A stretch of DNA of 64,000 bases from Streptomyces lincolnensis (GTDB lineage: Bacteria > Actinomycetota > Actinomycetes > Streptomycetales > Streptomycetaceae), in NCBI RefSeq assembly GCF_001685355.1, contig NZ_CP016438.1, forward strand, positions 8,990,001 through 9,054,000, read 5' to 3'. The translations under genes were made by a program, and so were the position numbers. Positions within the stretch are counted from its first letter, which is position 1, and each line of letters starts with the position of its first letter. Below are positions 9,526 to 17,847 of the stretch, one piece after another. The notes under the pieces were generated by a model. That model had not been told where the DNA came from. It was given only the letters and a program-made list of their open reading frames with translations, and searched no databases.

Positions 9526-11241
9526 ATGCGTGTATTCATGAACGAACCGGTCGAGAGGATGGACGGGCCCTACGCCCGGCGCTGGTGGGCTCTGCTCGTG
9601 CTCTGTCTGAGCCTGCTGATGATCGTGATGGCCAACACCGCTCTCACGGTCGCGGCCCCCTCCATGACCCAGGACCTCGACCTGACCAGCACGGACCTGC
9701 AGTGGGTCATCGACGGCTACACCATTCCGTACGCCGCGCTGATGCTGCTGTTCGCTGCGATCGGCGACAAGTACAGCCGGCGCGGTGCGCTCGTCCTCGG
9801 GCTCGTCCTGTTCGGTGGGGGAGCGATAGCGGGTTCACTCGTCGACAGCGCGGTGGGGGTCATCGCGGCCCGTGCCGTCATGGGTGTGGGCGCGGCGCTC
9901 ATCATGCCCGCCACGCTCTCCCTCGTCGCCGCGACCTTCCCGCGCGCCGAGCGGACCAAGGCGATCACCTTGTGGGCGGGCACCGCCGGTATCGCCATCG
10001 CAGCCGGCCCGCTGATCGCGGGCATGCTGCTGGAGAGCCACAGCTGGCAGTCCACCTTCCTGATCAACGTTCCCGTGACCGCCCTCGCCGTCGTCGGCGC
10101 CTTCGTCCTGGTACCGCCGTCCAAGGCCACGCAGAGCCCGCGGATCGACTACGTCGGTGGCCTGCTGTCGGTGGCGTGGATCGCCGCACTGGTCTTCACG
10201 CTCATCGAGGCCCCGCACGGCTGGGACGCCAAGACGGTCACGGCTACGGTCGTCACGGTCGTGGGACTCGTGGCGTTCGTCCTGTGGGAGCTGCACCACC
10301 CGTACCCCCTCCTCGACCTGCGCCACTTCGCGAGCCGCACGTTCACGGGTGCCAACATCGCCGTCGTACTGTTCCTCCTCGCGATCTTCGGCGCCTTCTA
10401 CTACGTCACCCAGCACCTCCAGTTCGTCCTGGCATACGACGCGTTGGAGACCGGCCTGCGCATGCTGCCGCTGGCCGGCGCGGTCTTCGCCGGCTCCGTG
10501 CTGACCGGCTACCTCACCCCGCACTTCGGCCAGAAGGTGACCATCGTCGCGGGCATGGTCGGCGGCACGGCGGCACTCGCGCTGCTCACCCAGATCGACA
10601 AGACGTCGTCGTACGGCGATTTCGTGGCGCCCCTCATCACGCTCGGGTTCGCGATGGGCCTGGCGCTCGCGCCCTGCACGGACGCGATCATGGGCACGTT
10701 CCCGGAGGAGGAGCTGGGCGTGGGCAGTGCGGTCAACGACACCTCGCAGGAGCTGGGCGGGGCGATCGGCATCGCCATCCTCGGTTCGGTGCTGTCGACC
10801 TCGTACTCGTCGGGCCTGTCGGACGCGACCGCGGGCAGCCGACTCCCCGCCGACGCACTGAGCCAGGCGCAGGACTCGGTCGCCGCCGGGTACGGGGTCG
10901 CCCAGGGCATCGGCGACCAGGCCCGCCGGCACGCCGAACAGGCGGCGCGGGTGAGTGACCCGCAGCAGGCCGCACAGCTCAAGGAGCAGTCCGGCCAACT
11001 CGCCGACGGCGCTCACCGGATGGCCGACGCGGTCGGCTCGTCCTTCGCGGACGCGGTGGCTCACACCAGCCTGGTGGGCGCGGCGATCCTGGGAGTGGGA
11101 ACGGTGTCCGTGGCCTTCCTGCTTCCCGGCAAGGGCCGTACTGCGAAGGCGGGAGCGGAGAGCGGTTCCGAACCCGGGGAAGGGACCGGGGCCTCGGCCG
11201 CCCTGGAGAAGGAGCCCGAGTTCACGGGACCGAACCCATGA
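9526..11241 (+). CDS. MFS drug efflux transporter, DHA2 (14-TM, EmrB/QacA) family
   Basis: This 571-residue membrane protein begins with a short cytoplasmic tail (RRWWALLVLCLSLLMIVMANT), followed by about 14 helices, the motif A loop DKYSRRGALVLGL, and the DHA2 signatures LQWVIDGYTI and LINVPVTALAVVGAFVLVP. It exports hydrophobic compounds by proton antiport. The frame extends upstream, but the GTG at 9418 lies inside the operator. I chose the ATG at 9526 behind GGAAGGA (9508-9514); the ATG at 9538 is an alternative. A Glu/Gln/Ala-rich loop of about 70 residues precedes the last helix. The shared operator at 12781 places it under the TetR protein at 12142. Confidence 0.92.
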   Translation: MRVFMNEPVERMDGPYARRWWALLVLCLSLLMIVMANTALTVAAPSMTQDLDLTSTDLQWVIDGYTIPYAALMLLFAAIGDKYSRRGALVLGLVLFGGGAIAGSLVDSAVGVIAARAVMGVGAALIMPATLSLVAATFPRAERTKAITLWAGTAGIAIAAGPLIAGMLLESHSWQSTFLINVPVTALAVVGAFVLVPPSKATQSPRIDYVGGLLSVAWIAALVFTLIEAPHGWDAKTVTATVVTVVGLVAFVLWELHHPYPLLDLRHFASRTFTGANIAVVLFLLAIFGAFYYVTQHLQFVLAYDALETGLRMLPLAGAVFAGSVLTGYLTPHFGQKVTIVAGMVGGTAALALLTQIDKTSSYGDFVAPLITLGFAMGLALAPCTDAIMGTFPEEELGVGSAVNDTSQELGGAIGIAILGSVLSTSYSSGLSDATAGSRLPADALSQAQDSVAAGYGVAQGIGDQARRHAEQAARVSDPQQAAQLKEQSGQLADGAHRMADAVGSSFADAVAHTSLVGAAILGVGTVSVAFLLPGKGRTAKAGAESGSEPGEGTGASAALEKEPEFTGPNP

Positions 11242-11262
11242 TTCCCGTGGCGCGGGTCGGCC

Positions 11263-11976
11263 CTACCGGGAGGCCGGCCTCCGGAGGATCAGGGAGGACA
11301 CCGGCGTGGGCAGGACGCGCAGGGCGCGGACCAGGGCCGCTGTGGTCCAGGGGAAGTACGCCTGTGCCGGTTCCTTCTCCAGGGCGCGTACGGCGTACCG
11401 CGCCGCACGCTCCTGGCTGATCTGGAAGGGCTTGGGCAGGCCGTCGGTGCTCACCCGGTCCGTCGCCACGAAACCCGGATGGAGAGAGGTGAACCGGATG
11501 CCTCGGGGCGCCAGTTCCACACGCGCCGCGTCGAGGAGCGTGCGCGCTGCCGCTTTCGCGGCACCGTAGGGCCCCTGGCGGGGGACACCGATGAGCCCGG
11601 CCGGCGAGTTGGTGTGGGCGATCAGACCTCCGCCTGGCTGGCTTCCCAACTGCTGGACCAATGGGACCAGGTAGTTGACGACGACGCCGTAGTTCAACGC
11701 CATGATCTGTGAGATCTCCGCCACGGAGACCTCGTCCATGGACATGTCCGGGCCCTGGCCGGCGTTGAGCAGTGCCACGTCGATGGAGCCGTACGTGTCG
11801 ACGGCGGCGGTCGCCACGTCGGCGGCCGATCGAGGATCGAGGGCATCGCCGGGAATGTCGAGGCACGCGCTGCCCGCGGCTCGCACCTCCTTTGCGGCGA
11901 GTAGGCGTGTCACCTCGGCACCGATGCCCGACGAGGCCCCGACGACCAGAATCGTCCGGCCGGTGATGCGCGCCAT
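11263..11976 (-). CDS. Short-chain dehydrogenase/reductase (shortened cofactor region)
   Basis: This 237-residue SDR has the nucleotide-binding VGASSGIG, the NAG strand (VALLNAGQG) and a catalytic S in NSPAG followed by YGAAK. It lies between the efflux pump and TetR genes, converging on the pump, so it may act in the same detoxification response. Oddly, the stretch between helix alpha-A (TRLLAAKE) and the acidic turn (CLDIPGD) is shorter than in typical SDRs, where the second strand helps choose NAD or NADP. The C-terminus has an extra basic/hydrophobic tail (SSLILRRPASR). Substrate unknown. Confidence 0.83.
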   Translation of the reverse strand: MARITGRTILVVGASSGIGAEVTRLLAAKEVRAAGSACLDIPGDALDPRSAADVATAAVDTYGSIDVALLNAGQGPDMSMDEVSVAEISQIMALNYGVVVNYLVPLVQQLGSQPGGGLIAHTNSPAGLIGVPRQGPYGAAKAAARTLLDAARVELAPRGIRFTSLHPGFVATDRVSTDGLPKPFQISQERAARYAVRALEKEPAQAYFPWTTAALVRALRVLPTPVSSLILRRPASR

Positions 11977-12141
11977 GGTGTCCCTTCGGCCAGAGGCTCA
12001 TCCGTCACAGGACGTGCCCGCCGCCGCCACGGTACGTGGGGACTGTCTCCGCCACCTCGTCGCCCTCACTCAGGGCGCACTGTGTCGTCGGCGGTGCCGT
12101 GGCCGGGGCGCACCAGGACCGTACGAGTGCGCCCGCCGCCG

Positions 12142-12765
12142 TCAGCTCGAAGGTGCGGACACCAGCTCCAGGCGGCCGCCGGCCATGGCCACCACGGCGG
12201 ACACGAACGCCTGGAGGCAGGCGTACTCGGCCTCCTCGTCGGGGTGTGAGAGGCGCTGCATCGTCAGCCCGTCGAAGCCGGCGAGGAAGAACCGCGCGAT
12301 CGTTTCGGCAGGCTGGGCGAGGGACAGACCGGTGCGCTCGGCCGCCTCGGCCACCAGACGCGCCGTCACCTCGGTCACGCCCCGGTTGTGACTTTCCAGA
12401 GCCTCACTCAGGGCGGGGGAGCGGAGCGCGAACATGGACAGTTCCGTGAGGAGCTGGTGGCTGGCGGGCTGCTCGCGGACCGTCTGCCACAGGGCGGCGG
12501 CCAGCGTGGCGACCGTCTCCTCGAACCCGGCGCCGGCCGGGGCCGCCCCCTCGACCTGCGCGATCAGATCCTGGGTGAGCTGCTCCATGACGGCGCGGTA
12601 CAGCCCTTCCTTCGTACCGAAGGTGTAGTGGACCGTGGCCTGGGCCACTCCCAGCTCGGCGGCGATGGCACGTGTACTTCCCGCAGCGACTCCCTCCCTG
12701 GTCATGTAGTCGATGGCCGCTTTGATCAGCTGAGGGCGGCGCTCGGCCGCGGGAACGTGAGCCAT
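12142..12765 (-). CDS. TetR-family repressor of the efflux locus
   Basis: This 207-residue regulator has an N-terminal HTH (about residues 23-50: AIAAELGVAQATVHYTFGTKE) and an all-helical ligand domain. The ATG at 12765 is 15 bases from the palindrome at 12781-12802, which matches the operator at 9407-9428 before the DHA2 efflux gene. This indicates autoregulation and control of the pump, with release by a transported compound. The ligand is unknown. The SDR gene lies about 165 bases downstream on the same strand and may be co-transcribed. Confidence 0.9.
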   Translation of the reverse strand: MAHVPAAERRPQLIKAAIDYMTREGVAAGSTRAIAAELGVAQATVHYTFGTKEGLYRAVMEQLTQDLIAQVEGAAPAGAGFEETVATLAAALWQTVREQPASHQLLTELSMFALRSPALSEALESHNRGVTEVTARLVAEAAERTGLSLAQPAETIARFFLAGFDGLTMQRLSHPDEEAEYACLQAFVSAVVAMAGGRLELVSAPSS

Positions 12766-12780
12766 GGCTGCATGATACGT

Positions 12781-12802
12781 GACTTAGTCTCATGAACCAG
12801 TC
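12781..12802. promoter_or_regulatory. TetR autoregulatory operator
   Basis: Inverted repeat with left half GACTTAGTCT, centre CA and right half TGAACCAGTC, beginning 15 bases upstream of the TetR start codon. The pattern matches 9407-9428. Confidence 0.7.
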
Positions 12803-12856
12803 GATCGATGAAGTCATTGGCAGCGGCGTCCGGCCGGCGCGGCCGCGCGGAGGCCA

Positions 12857-13825
12857 TTACGTGGAGGGGCGGGCGTGGTGCTGGTCGCGCCAGGTCCGAG
12901 GCGAGATTCCGTACGCCTGTTTGAACACCTTGCTGAAATGGGTCGCGTCCACGAAGCCCCAACTCCGTCCTATGGCTGCGATGGTCCGCAGCCGGCCGTT
13001 CGGGCCGGCCAACACTCGTCTGCATTCGGCCAGGCGGCGTGCGCGGATCCAGGCCCCGAGGCTGATGCCCGACCGGGACAGCACCGCGTAGAGGTGACGT
13101 ACGGAGATGCCGTGGGCGGCGGCTATCCGTGCCGCAGACAGATCGGGATCAGCGAGGTGCCTGCGGACGTACTGAGTGATCCGCAGGGTGAGCGTCGCTT
13201 CCAGTGGCTCCTTGGCCAGGTCGGCGCTGCCGTGCTGGGACGTCAGGACGGCCCGGAGGAGTTCGACGCTGGGTCCCACGACGGCGTCGGCGTGCACCCC
13301 CTGGTGCAATTCGTCGCTGACGGCCAGTTGGGAGAAGTAGGTGAAGGCGAGGCGCGCAACAGGGTTGTCGGGTCCCAGACGGACCGCGGTGATGTCGCGC
13401 AGCAACCGGTCGGGGAGCGCGAGCGCCGCGCGGGGGAAACGAATGAAGCGGTAGTCGACTTCCTCCTCGAAGACATGGGTGTAGGGAGCGACCGATTCGT
13501 AGACGGCGAATTCGCCCGCTCTCAGCAGACACTCGCGACCGTTCTGCACCACCATGCTGCTGCCCGTCATCTGCACGCCGAGGGTGACGGCCGGCTCCTC
13601 GTCCTCCCGGGCGAGCCGCTCCGTCCGACGGAGGGTGACCGCGGTCGCCCACGCCGAACAGATCCTGATGGGCCCCACGGAGCCGAGCCCTATGCGAACG
13701 GAGATGTCCTCTGCCGCAGGACGGTGGTCGATGTCGACCGCCACCATGGATTTCCACACCGCGTTCCGGACTACTTCCTCCCGGTCCCGCGGCGGTATGA
13801 ACGCCGTGTCCAGGACCGGGCTCAT
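12857..13825 (-). CDS. AraC-family transcriptional regulator
   Basis: This 322-residue protein has an N-terminal AraC-binding-like sensor domain (about residues 1-200) and a C-terminal pair of HTH motifs (about residues 215-315). HTH 1 is ARIAAAHGISVRHLYAVLSR. HTH 2 lies in TIAAIGRSWGFVDATHFSKV followed by FKQAYGISPRTWR, the classic AraC signature. It belongs to the group related to oxygenase and hydroxylase regulators. It is divergent from nothing recognisable (IS debris follows at 14.0 kb), so its target is not visible here. Confidence 0.9.
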   Translation of the reverse strand: MSPVLDTAFIPPRDREEVVRNAVWKSMVAVDIDHRPAAEDISVRIGLGSVGPIRICSAWATAVTLRRTERLAREDEEPAVTLGVQMTGSSMVVQNGRECLLRAGEFAVYESVAPYTHVFEEEVDYRFIRFPRAALALPDRLLRDITAVRLGPDNPVARLAFTYFSQLAVSDELHQGVHADAVVGPSVELLRAVLTSQHGSADLAKEPLEATLTLRITQYVRRHLADPDLSAARIAAAHGISVRHLYAVLSRSGISLGAWIRARRLAECRRVLAGPNGRLRTIAAIGRSWGFVDATHFSKVFKQAYGISPRTWRDQHHARPST

Positions 13826-14445
13826 GAGGCAGGCCCTCGTCCGCGTCGGTGACAGAGCCGGACTGGCATGACCGCAACCTGTTCCCCCACAAGTCCCCCC
13901 TCCATATGGGCAGTTCCCGACATCAGCTTGGCAGGACTCTCCCGCTGTGCAACGGCTTCGACGGGGGACACGCAGGGCCTGCCCTCAGGGCGCGTATCGG
14001 GTCTTGATCAATGAGCAGGCTTTTCCCTCACGCTGATCTTCGATCCGGTAGATCGTCTTGCACGACAACGTGCGCAACTGGCCGACGGAGAATGGGAGTT
14101 CATCGAGCCGTACCTGCCGATCGGCCTCGCGCGGGGGCGTCCTCGGTGTGCTGCCCCTTCCGCCCTTCCGAGGGCCCCTTCTTGCTGGGCCTTCTCCTCC
14201 TCGGCGATCAGGCCCTCCAGCAGGGCCTCGAAGACGTCGGCGTCGCGCGCTACGACAAGATCCCGGAAAGCTACCTCGCGGGCCTTCATCTGCGTGCCTC
14301 GGTGGTGATCGAGGAGCGTAGCTTGTCGGGATCGCAGGTGTGGACTCTCAGCGGCAGCCGCATGCCCGGACGTCGGGATGTCGGTGGCTCACTGCCGCCC
14401 GGGGAGTGGGATGGTGCGCCACCGGCGCCGCGCCGGCCCGCGGGC
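13826..14445. other. Gene-poor stretch with IS debris
   Basis: No complete gene is convincing here. It holds the transposase fragment at 14037-14130. On the minus strand, about 14180-14289 shows a short Glu-rich frame (starting MKAREVAFRDLVVARDADVF) that could be the remains of an unrecognised gene. Confidence 0.5.
14037..14130 (+). mobile_element. IS5-type transposase N-terminal fragment
   Basis: One frame reads FDPVDRLARQRAQLADGEWE followed by FIEPYLPIG. The WEFIEPYLPIG block is the conserved N-terminal box of IS5-group transposases. It stops being recognisable after about 30 residues, and no terminal inverted repeats or DDE domain are found beside it, so this is a relic. Confidence 0.7.
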
Positions 14446-14892
14446 TCAGGTGAGGGCGGCCGCCAGGCAGGCGAAGGCGGCGATGATGACGGCGACGCGG
14501 ACGTAGTGCCAGCGGTCCCAGCGCTTCATCTGCTCCTTCCAGTCGGCCGGCCGGCTGCCGGCGGTCCACGTCTTGACCCGGTTGTTGATCGGGACGAGCA
14601 CCAGGATCGACATGAGCACGCTGACGATCAGCAGCGCGGCGGCGGTCACGACGAGGCCGGTGCCATCGTCGTCCCATCCGGCGAGGGCCCAGGCCCCGAC
14701 GAGGACGAGCGAGCCGATGTACCAGAACGGCATCACGGCGCCGCCCAGTCGGGCCCCGTGGACGCGGCCGCGCAGGCCGTTGTCGCCGGGGAGTGCGTTG
14801 AGGATCGGGTTGCTGAAGAAGGGGACGGAGAACTCCACCCCCACCAGCACGCCGACGATCACGATGGTGGCGACCTCGAGTGCGTTGAGCAT
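14446..14892 (-). CDS. DUF1772 (anthrone oxygenase-like) membrane protein
   Basis: This 148-residue protein has four predicted membrane helices (residues about 5-25, 54-71, 80-101 and 128-146) and the family markers GVEFSVPFF near the N-terminus and PINNRVKTW before the last helix. DUF1772 members resemble small anthrone-oxygenase/noduliporin-type membrane proteins of unclear activity. It diverges from the TetR gene at 14985; the 92-base gap contains two identical-pattern palindromes, so it is almost certainly the repressor's target. A palindrome starts 19 bases from its start codon. Confidence 0.87.
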   Translation of the reverse strand: MLNALEVATIVIVGVLVGVEFSVPFFSNPILNALPGDNGLRGRVHGARLGGAVMPFWYIGSLVLVGAWALAGWDDDGTGLVVTAAALLIVSVLMSILVLVPINNRVKTWTAGSRPADWKEQMKRWDRWHYVRVAVIIAAFACLAAALT

Positions 14893-14910
14893 GATGACCC
14901 CTTTTGATAT

Positions 14911-14923
14911 CTAGCATCGCTAG
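14911..14923. promoter_or_regulatory. Operator palindrome 1 (CTAGC-3-GCTAG)
   Basis: Perfect inverted repeat CTAGCATCGCTAG close to the DUF1772 start. A matching palindrome lies at 14962 and a half-site (CGCTAG) at about 14936. Confidence 0.75.
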
Positions 14924-14961
14924 TGAATGAGGCAACGCTAGTACTGCTGCCGCTCGATTGT

Positions 14962-14974
14962 CTAGCGGTGCTAG
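14962..14974. promoter_or_regulatory. Operator palindrome 2 (CTAGC-3-GCTAG)
   Basis: Perfect inverted repeat CTAGCGGTGCTAG ending 10 bases before the TetR ATG, same arm sequence as 14911-14923. The centres are 51 bp apart. Confidence 0.75.
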
Positions 14975-14984
14975 GATCTGAATC

Positions 14985-15563
14985 ATGTCGGTACAGGAAC
15001 GCAAGCAGCGCGAACGGGCGGAGCGCGAGCGCCTCATCGTGGCCACGGCCCGCGAACTCGCCGAGCAGCAGGGCTGGGACGCGGTCACCACCCGGCGGCT
15101 CGCCGAACGCATCGAATACAGCCAGCCCGTCCTCTACAGCCACTTCCGCGGCAAGCGCGAGATCATCGGCGCCGTCGCTCTGCAGGGCGCTTCCGAGATG
15201 GCCGTGGCGATGCGGGCCGCGACCGCCGCCGCCGACGGCCCCCGCGCCCGGGTCACCGCGCTGGCCCGCGCCTACCTCGCCTTCGCCGAACGCCACCCGG
15301 CGGTCTACGACGCCCTGTTCCAGCTCGACGGCGGCCTGGCATACGCGCAGGAGGACACCCCCGAACCGTTGAAGGACGCCTTCGCCGCGCTGCTGGAGTG
15401 CCTCAGCGAGGTCGCCGGGGACGGCGTGCGCCCGGAGCTGTTCACCGAGACGTTCTGGGCGTCCCTGCACGGACTGGCCACCCTGACCCGAGCCGGACGG
15501 CTACCGCCGGAGGACACCGAGCGCAGGACGGAACTGCTGGTGGACCGGCTCGCCATGCTCTGA
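14985..15563 (+). CDS. TetR-family regulator (DUF1772 partner)
   Basis: This 192-residue protein has an N-terminal HTH about residues 25-50 (TTRRLAERIEYSQPVLYSHF) and a C-terminal domain of the WHG type (LARAYLAFAERHPAVYDALF). It is divergent from the DUF1772 gene, with two CTAGC-type palindromes between. The simple model is repression of both genes until a ligand binds. This two-gene arrangement of TetR plus DUF1772 is common in actinomycetes, though the ligand is unknown. The ATG at 14985 agrees with the alignment of the HTH to the usual distance from the N-terminus. Confidence 0.9.
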   Translation: MSVQERKQRERAERERLIVATARELAEQQGWDAVTTRRLAERIEYSQPVLYSHFRGKREIIGAVALQGASEMAVAMRAATAAADGPRARVTALARAYLAFAERHPAVYDALFQLDGGLAYAQEDTPEPLKDAFAALLECLSEVAGDGVRPELFTETFWASLHGLATLTRAGRLPPEDTERRTELLVDRLAML

Positions 15564-15755
15564 CACACCGTCCCGGACGGCACACGGCCGGCGTCCCCAC
15601 ACGGCGAGCCGCAGATCGCGAAAAGTGGTGGGCCTGGCCTGGTCAGCCGTCGGTGTCGTGCACGAGGCCGCCAGATAGCGGGACGCGGTCAGCCGCGTCA
15701 TCGCACGTGATAAACCCGGCGACGTCGGCGATCATCCCCGGGATACTGGTCGCCC

Positions 15756-16502
15756 ATGGATGAGGTCAAAGTCGTTGTCGCCCATTCCGAGCGCGCGACT
15801 CTGCGCGTCGGTGACGTGTTCCTGAAGGTGGACGCCGATCAGGCGCGCATCGATGTCGAGGTCGAGGCGATGGCCCTGGCGCCGGTCCCGACCCCGGAGG
15901 TCCTGTGGCACAAGCCGCACGTGCTCGCGATCGCCGCACTCCCGGGGGCGACGATCGGGCGCCTCGGCGGGCCGTCGACCGGGTCACCGGCGGCGTGGGC
16001 CGCGGCGGGCGCCGCCATCCGGAAGCTGCACGACGCGCCGCTGCCGCCCCGGCCCGGCGGGGCCGGCCGGAACATCGTCGCGCTGGCGGCGGAACTCGAC
16101 GACGAGTGCGAGTTGCTCGTGAGGAACGGCCTCCTGCCCGCCGACCTGGTCACCCGCAACCGCCAGGTCGCCGAGGCCGCGCTCCGACCGTGGACTCCAG
16201 TGTTCACGCACGGCGACCTGCAGATCGCGCACGTCTTCGTCGACGGCGATGAGGTCACGGGCATCATCGACTGGTCCGAGGCGGGCCAGGGTGATGCCCT
16301 GTACGACCTCGCCACCTTCACGCTCGGACACGAGGAGCATCTCGGTGACCTCGTCGCCGGCTATGGCACCGACGCCGACCTCGACGTGATCCGCGCGTGG
16401 TGGTCGTTGCGAAGCCTGCTGGTGGTTCGCTGGCTGAGCGAGCACGGCTTCGACCCGTTCGCGCCGGGCTGTGAGGTCGACGTGCTGAGATCCCGGATGT
16501 GA
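15756..16502 (+). CDS. Aminoglycoside phosphotransferase-like kinase
   Basis: This 248-residue protein has the APH/choline-kinase fold. The small N-lobe has a lysine in DVFLKVD, and the catalytic loop is FTHGDLQIAHVF (about residues 147-158). The DFG-like metal loop is GIIDWSEAG (about residues 166-174), followed by GDALYDLATFTLG. In the canonical HxDxxxxN loop the Asn helps bind Mg; here that position is His, a variant I believe recurs in a subgroup of uncharacterised APH proteins. True aminoglycoside resistance is therefore not assured; the substrate could be another small alcohol. It is flanked by IS debris downstream. Confidence 0.83.
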   Translation: MDEVKVVVAHSERATLRVGDVFLKVDADQARIDVEVEAMALAPVPTPEVLWHKPHVLAIAALPGATIGRLGGPSTGSPAAWAAAGAAIRKLHDAPLPPRPGGAGRNIVALAAELDDECELLVRNGLLPADLVTRNRQVAEAALRPWTPVFTHGDLQIAHVFVDGDEVTGIIDWSEAGQGDALYDLATFTLGHEEHLGDLVAGYGTDADLDVIRAWWSLRSLLVVRWLSEHGFDPFAPGCEVDVLRSRM

Positions 16503-16534
16503 GGCTGCGCGGGCCCGACTGCCACGTATGCGTT

Positions 16535-16820
16535 CTGACGCATTGAGCAGGCCATCGACGATCAGGTGGTGCTTGCTGCCGGCCTTGCCCCGGTCCGCCG
16601 GGGACGGACCGGTGGCTGGCCCGCCCTTCATCGCGCGGATGTGGCTGGAGTCGACCGCTGCGCGGGAGAAGGCCAGCATCTGCGGCCCGCAACTCGTCGT
16701 CGATCTCCCACGGCCTGGCAGCGGTCTTCCCCGTCTCGACTGGCTCGCACCCCCTTCGGCCAGCATCAACGAGGACTGGCACCCCGTCATTTCCGCAGGT
16801 CCAGAAGCCTTTTTTGTCAT
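16535..16820 (-). mobile_element. IS5-family transposase relic
   Basis: Reading the minus strand, one frame contains the N-terminal box ARPWEIDDEL. A shifted frame contains the DDE-domain segment FSRAAVDSSHIRAMKGGPAT, then GPSPADRGKAGSKHHLIVDG, typical of IS5-group transposases. The two pieces are joined by an internal deletion with frameshift. The catalytic C-terminal Glu region is missing, so it is inactive. The APH gene ends just beyond it. Confidence 0.82.
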
Positions 16821-16940
16821 GCACGGATGACAAATTCCGGCGCCCACGATGCTCCTAACGTAAAGGTCCATCGGCGAGGCCAGAGAAAGCGGAGTTGCCT
16901 GCGCGCCGAAGCCGCATTCTCGCTGTGGAGCCGGCCGGTG

Positions 16941-16979
16941 CGGTTCCCTCCGTTCATCGCACGTCAACGGAGGGAACCG
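16941..16979. repeat. 14-bp perfect inverted repeat before the PG-binding relic
   Basis: Arms CGGTTCCCTCCGTT (16941-16954) and AACGGAGGGAACCG (16966-16979) flank an 11-base loop. The right arm contains the GGAGGG ribosome-binding site of the ATG at 16981, so the stem would hide it in mRNA. Confidence 0.75.
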
Positions 16980-16980
16980 T

Positions 16981-17348
16981 ATGCGAGTCCCGCGCCGGCC
17001 CAGCAGCAGACGGTGACCGGTGAGGTCGGCACGCTCGCGGTGGTCAACCTGGGGCTGAGTAACCAGCAGGCGAAGTACTGGCAGTGCTACCTGCGCGATG
17101 AGGGTTACAGGCCCGGCACGATCGACGGGCACCTGGGTACCAACAGCTGGAAGGCGGCACAGAGGCTTTTCAAGGACCGCGGCCACTACAACGATTCCAT
17201 CGACGGAATCGTCGGACCCAACACGATCAAGGCGCTCCAGCGCATGCTGAACTCCCTCTGGGACCTTGACGTCGACGGGATCGCCGGACCGGAGACGAAG
17301 GCCCGGTTCGCGCAGTACGCCGACTTCCTCTGGTGGCACTGCGAGTGA
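16981..17348 (+). pseudogene. Peptidoglycan-binding protein that lost its signal peptide
   Basis: An intact GGAGGG and ATG (16981) begin a frame that stops after 11 codons. The real body is in another frame from about 16980: a linker (ASPAPAQQQTVTGEVGTLAV) followed by two PG_binding_1-type repeats (YLRDEGYRPGTIDGHLGTNS near 17091, then GIVGPNTIKALQRML and GIAGPETKARF). The usual secretion signal between start and linker is deleted, leaving a frameshift. The coding body and the terminator behind it (17375) are well preserved, so the loss looks recent. Confidence 0.75.
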
Positions 17349-17374
17349 GCTGACCCGAGAACCTGACATGCGCC

Positions 17375-17410
17375 GCGGCCCGTCCCCTTCCTGCCGAGGG
17401 GACGGGCCGC
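17375..17410 (+). terminator. Strong stem-loop after the PG-binding relic
   Basis: Perfect 14-bp stem: GCGGCCCGTCCCCT (17375-17388), loop of 8, and AGGGGACGGGCCGC (17397-17410), followed by GCGTGTTTCGTC. It lies 27 bases after the stop. The stretch from 17411 to 17688 beyond it holds nothing I can support. Confidence 0.75.
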
Positions 17411-17688
17411 GCGTGTTTCGTCAGACACCCGGAGCCGCTCGGGCATCCGGATGCCTGGCAGAGCCATGCCCGTCGCGCAGGAAGGGGTGGTGACGTAGAA
17501 CGTCATGACGTAGCCGGAATCCGCGTTGTTCCGTGCCCCGCTTGCTCGCTCCAGCACCGGGATGTCCGTGCGGTGGCCCGTGACCGGCCACCAGCCTTCG
17601 CGCCCCGACAAGGCGCCGGCAAGCGGTCGGCGTACGCCGACACCACCTGCCCATCCGGCCGACCGAGGTCTGTCCGCGGAGGGATCAA

Positions 17689-17847
17689 GTGCTTGACATC
17701 GTCAAAGAGTTGAGCCGATGGCTCGAGGAGGGCCGGGAGTTCGCCGTGGCCACTGTCGTCGGAGTCAGCGGCAGCGCACCACGGAGACTCGGGGCTTCGC
17801 CGTCGACCGTGGCGGCACCGATGTGTCACAGGTCCCGGCGCATGTAG
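17689..17847 (+). pseudogene. XdhC/CoxI-family N-terminal fragment
   Basis: GGAGGG (17679-17684) precedes a GTG that opens 52 codons reading LDIVKELSRWLEEGREFAVA, then TVVGVSGSAPRRLGAS. This is the conserved beginning of XdhC proteins, which insert the molybdenum cofactor into xanthine dehydrogenase and normally exceed 250 residues. It is cut at a TAG at 17845-17847 and overlaps the end of the GNAT gene. A second, frameshifted copy of the same segment lies at 20750. Confidence 0.72.

Noticed and set aside
14008..14289. Minus-strand frame with Glu-rich start (MKAREVAFRDLVVARDADVF)
   Set aside because: Codon use beyond about 40 codons is poor and it overlaps the transposase fragment on the other strand; kept only as a note.
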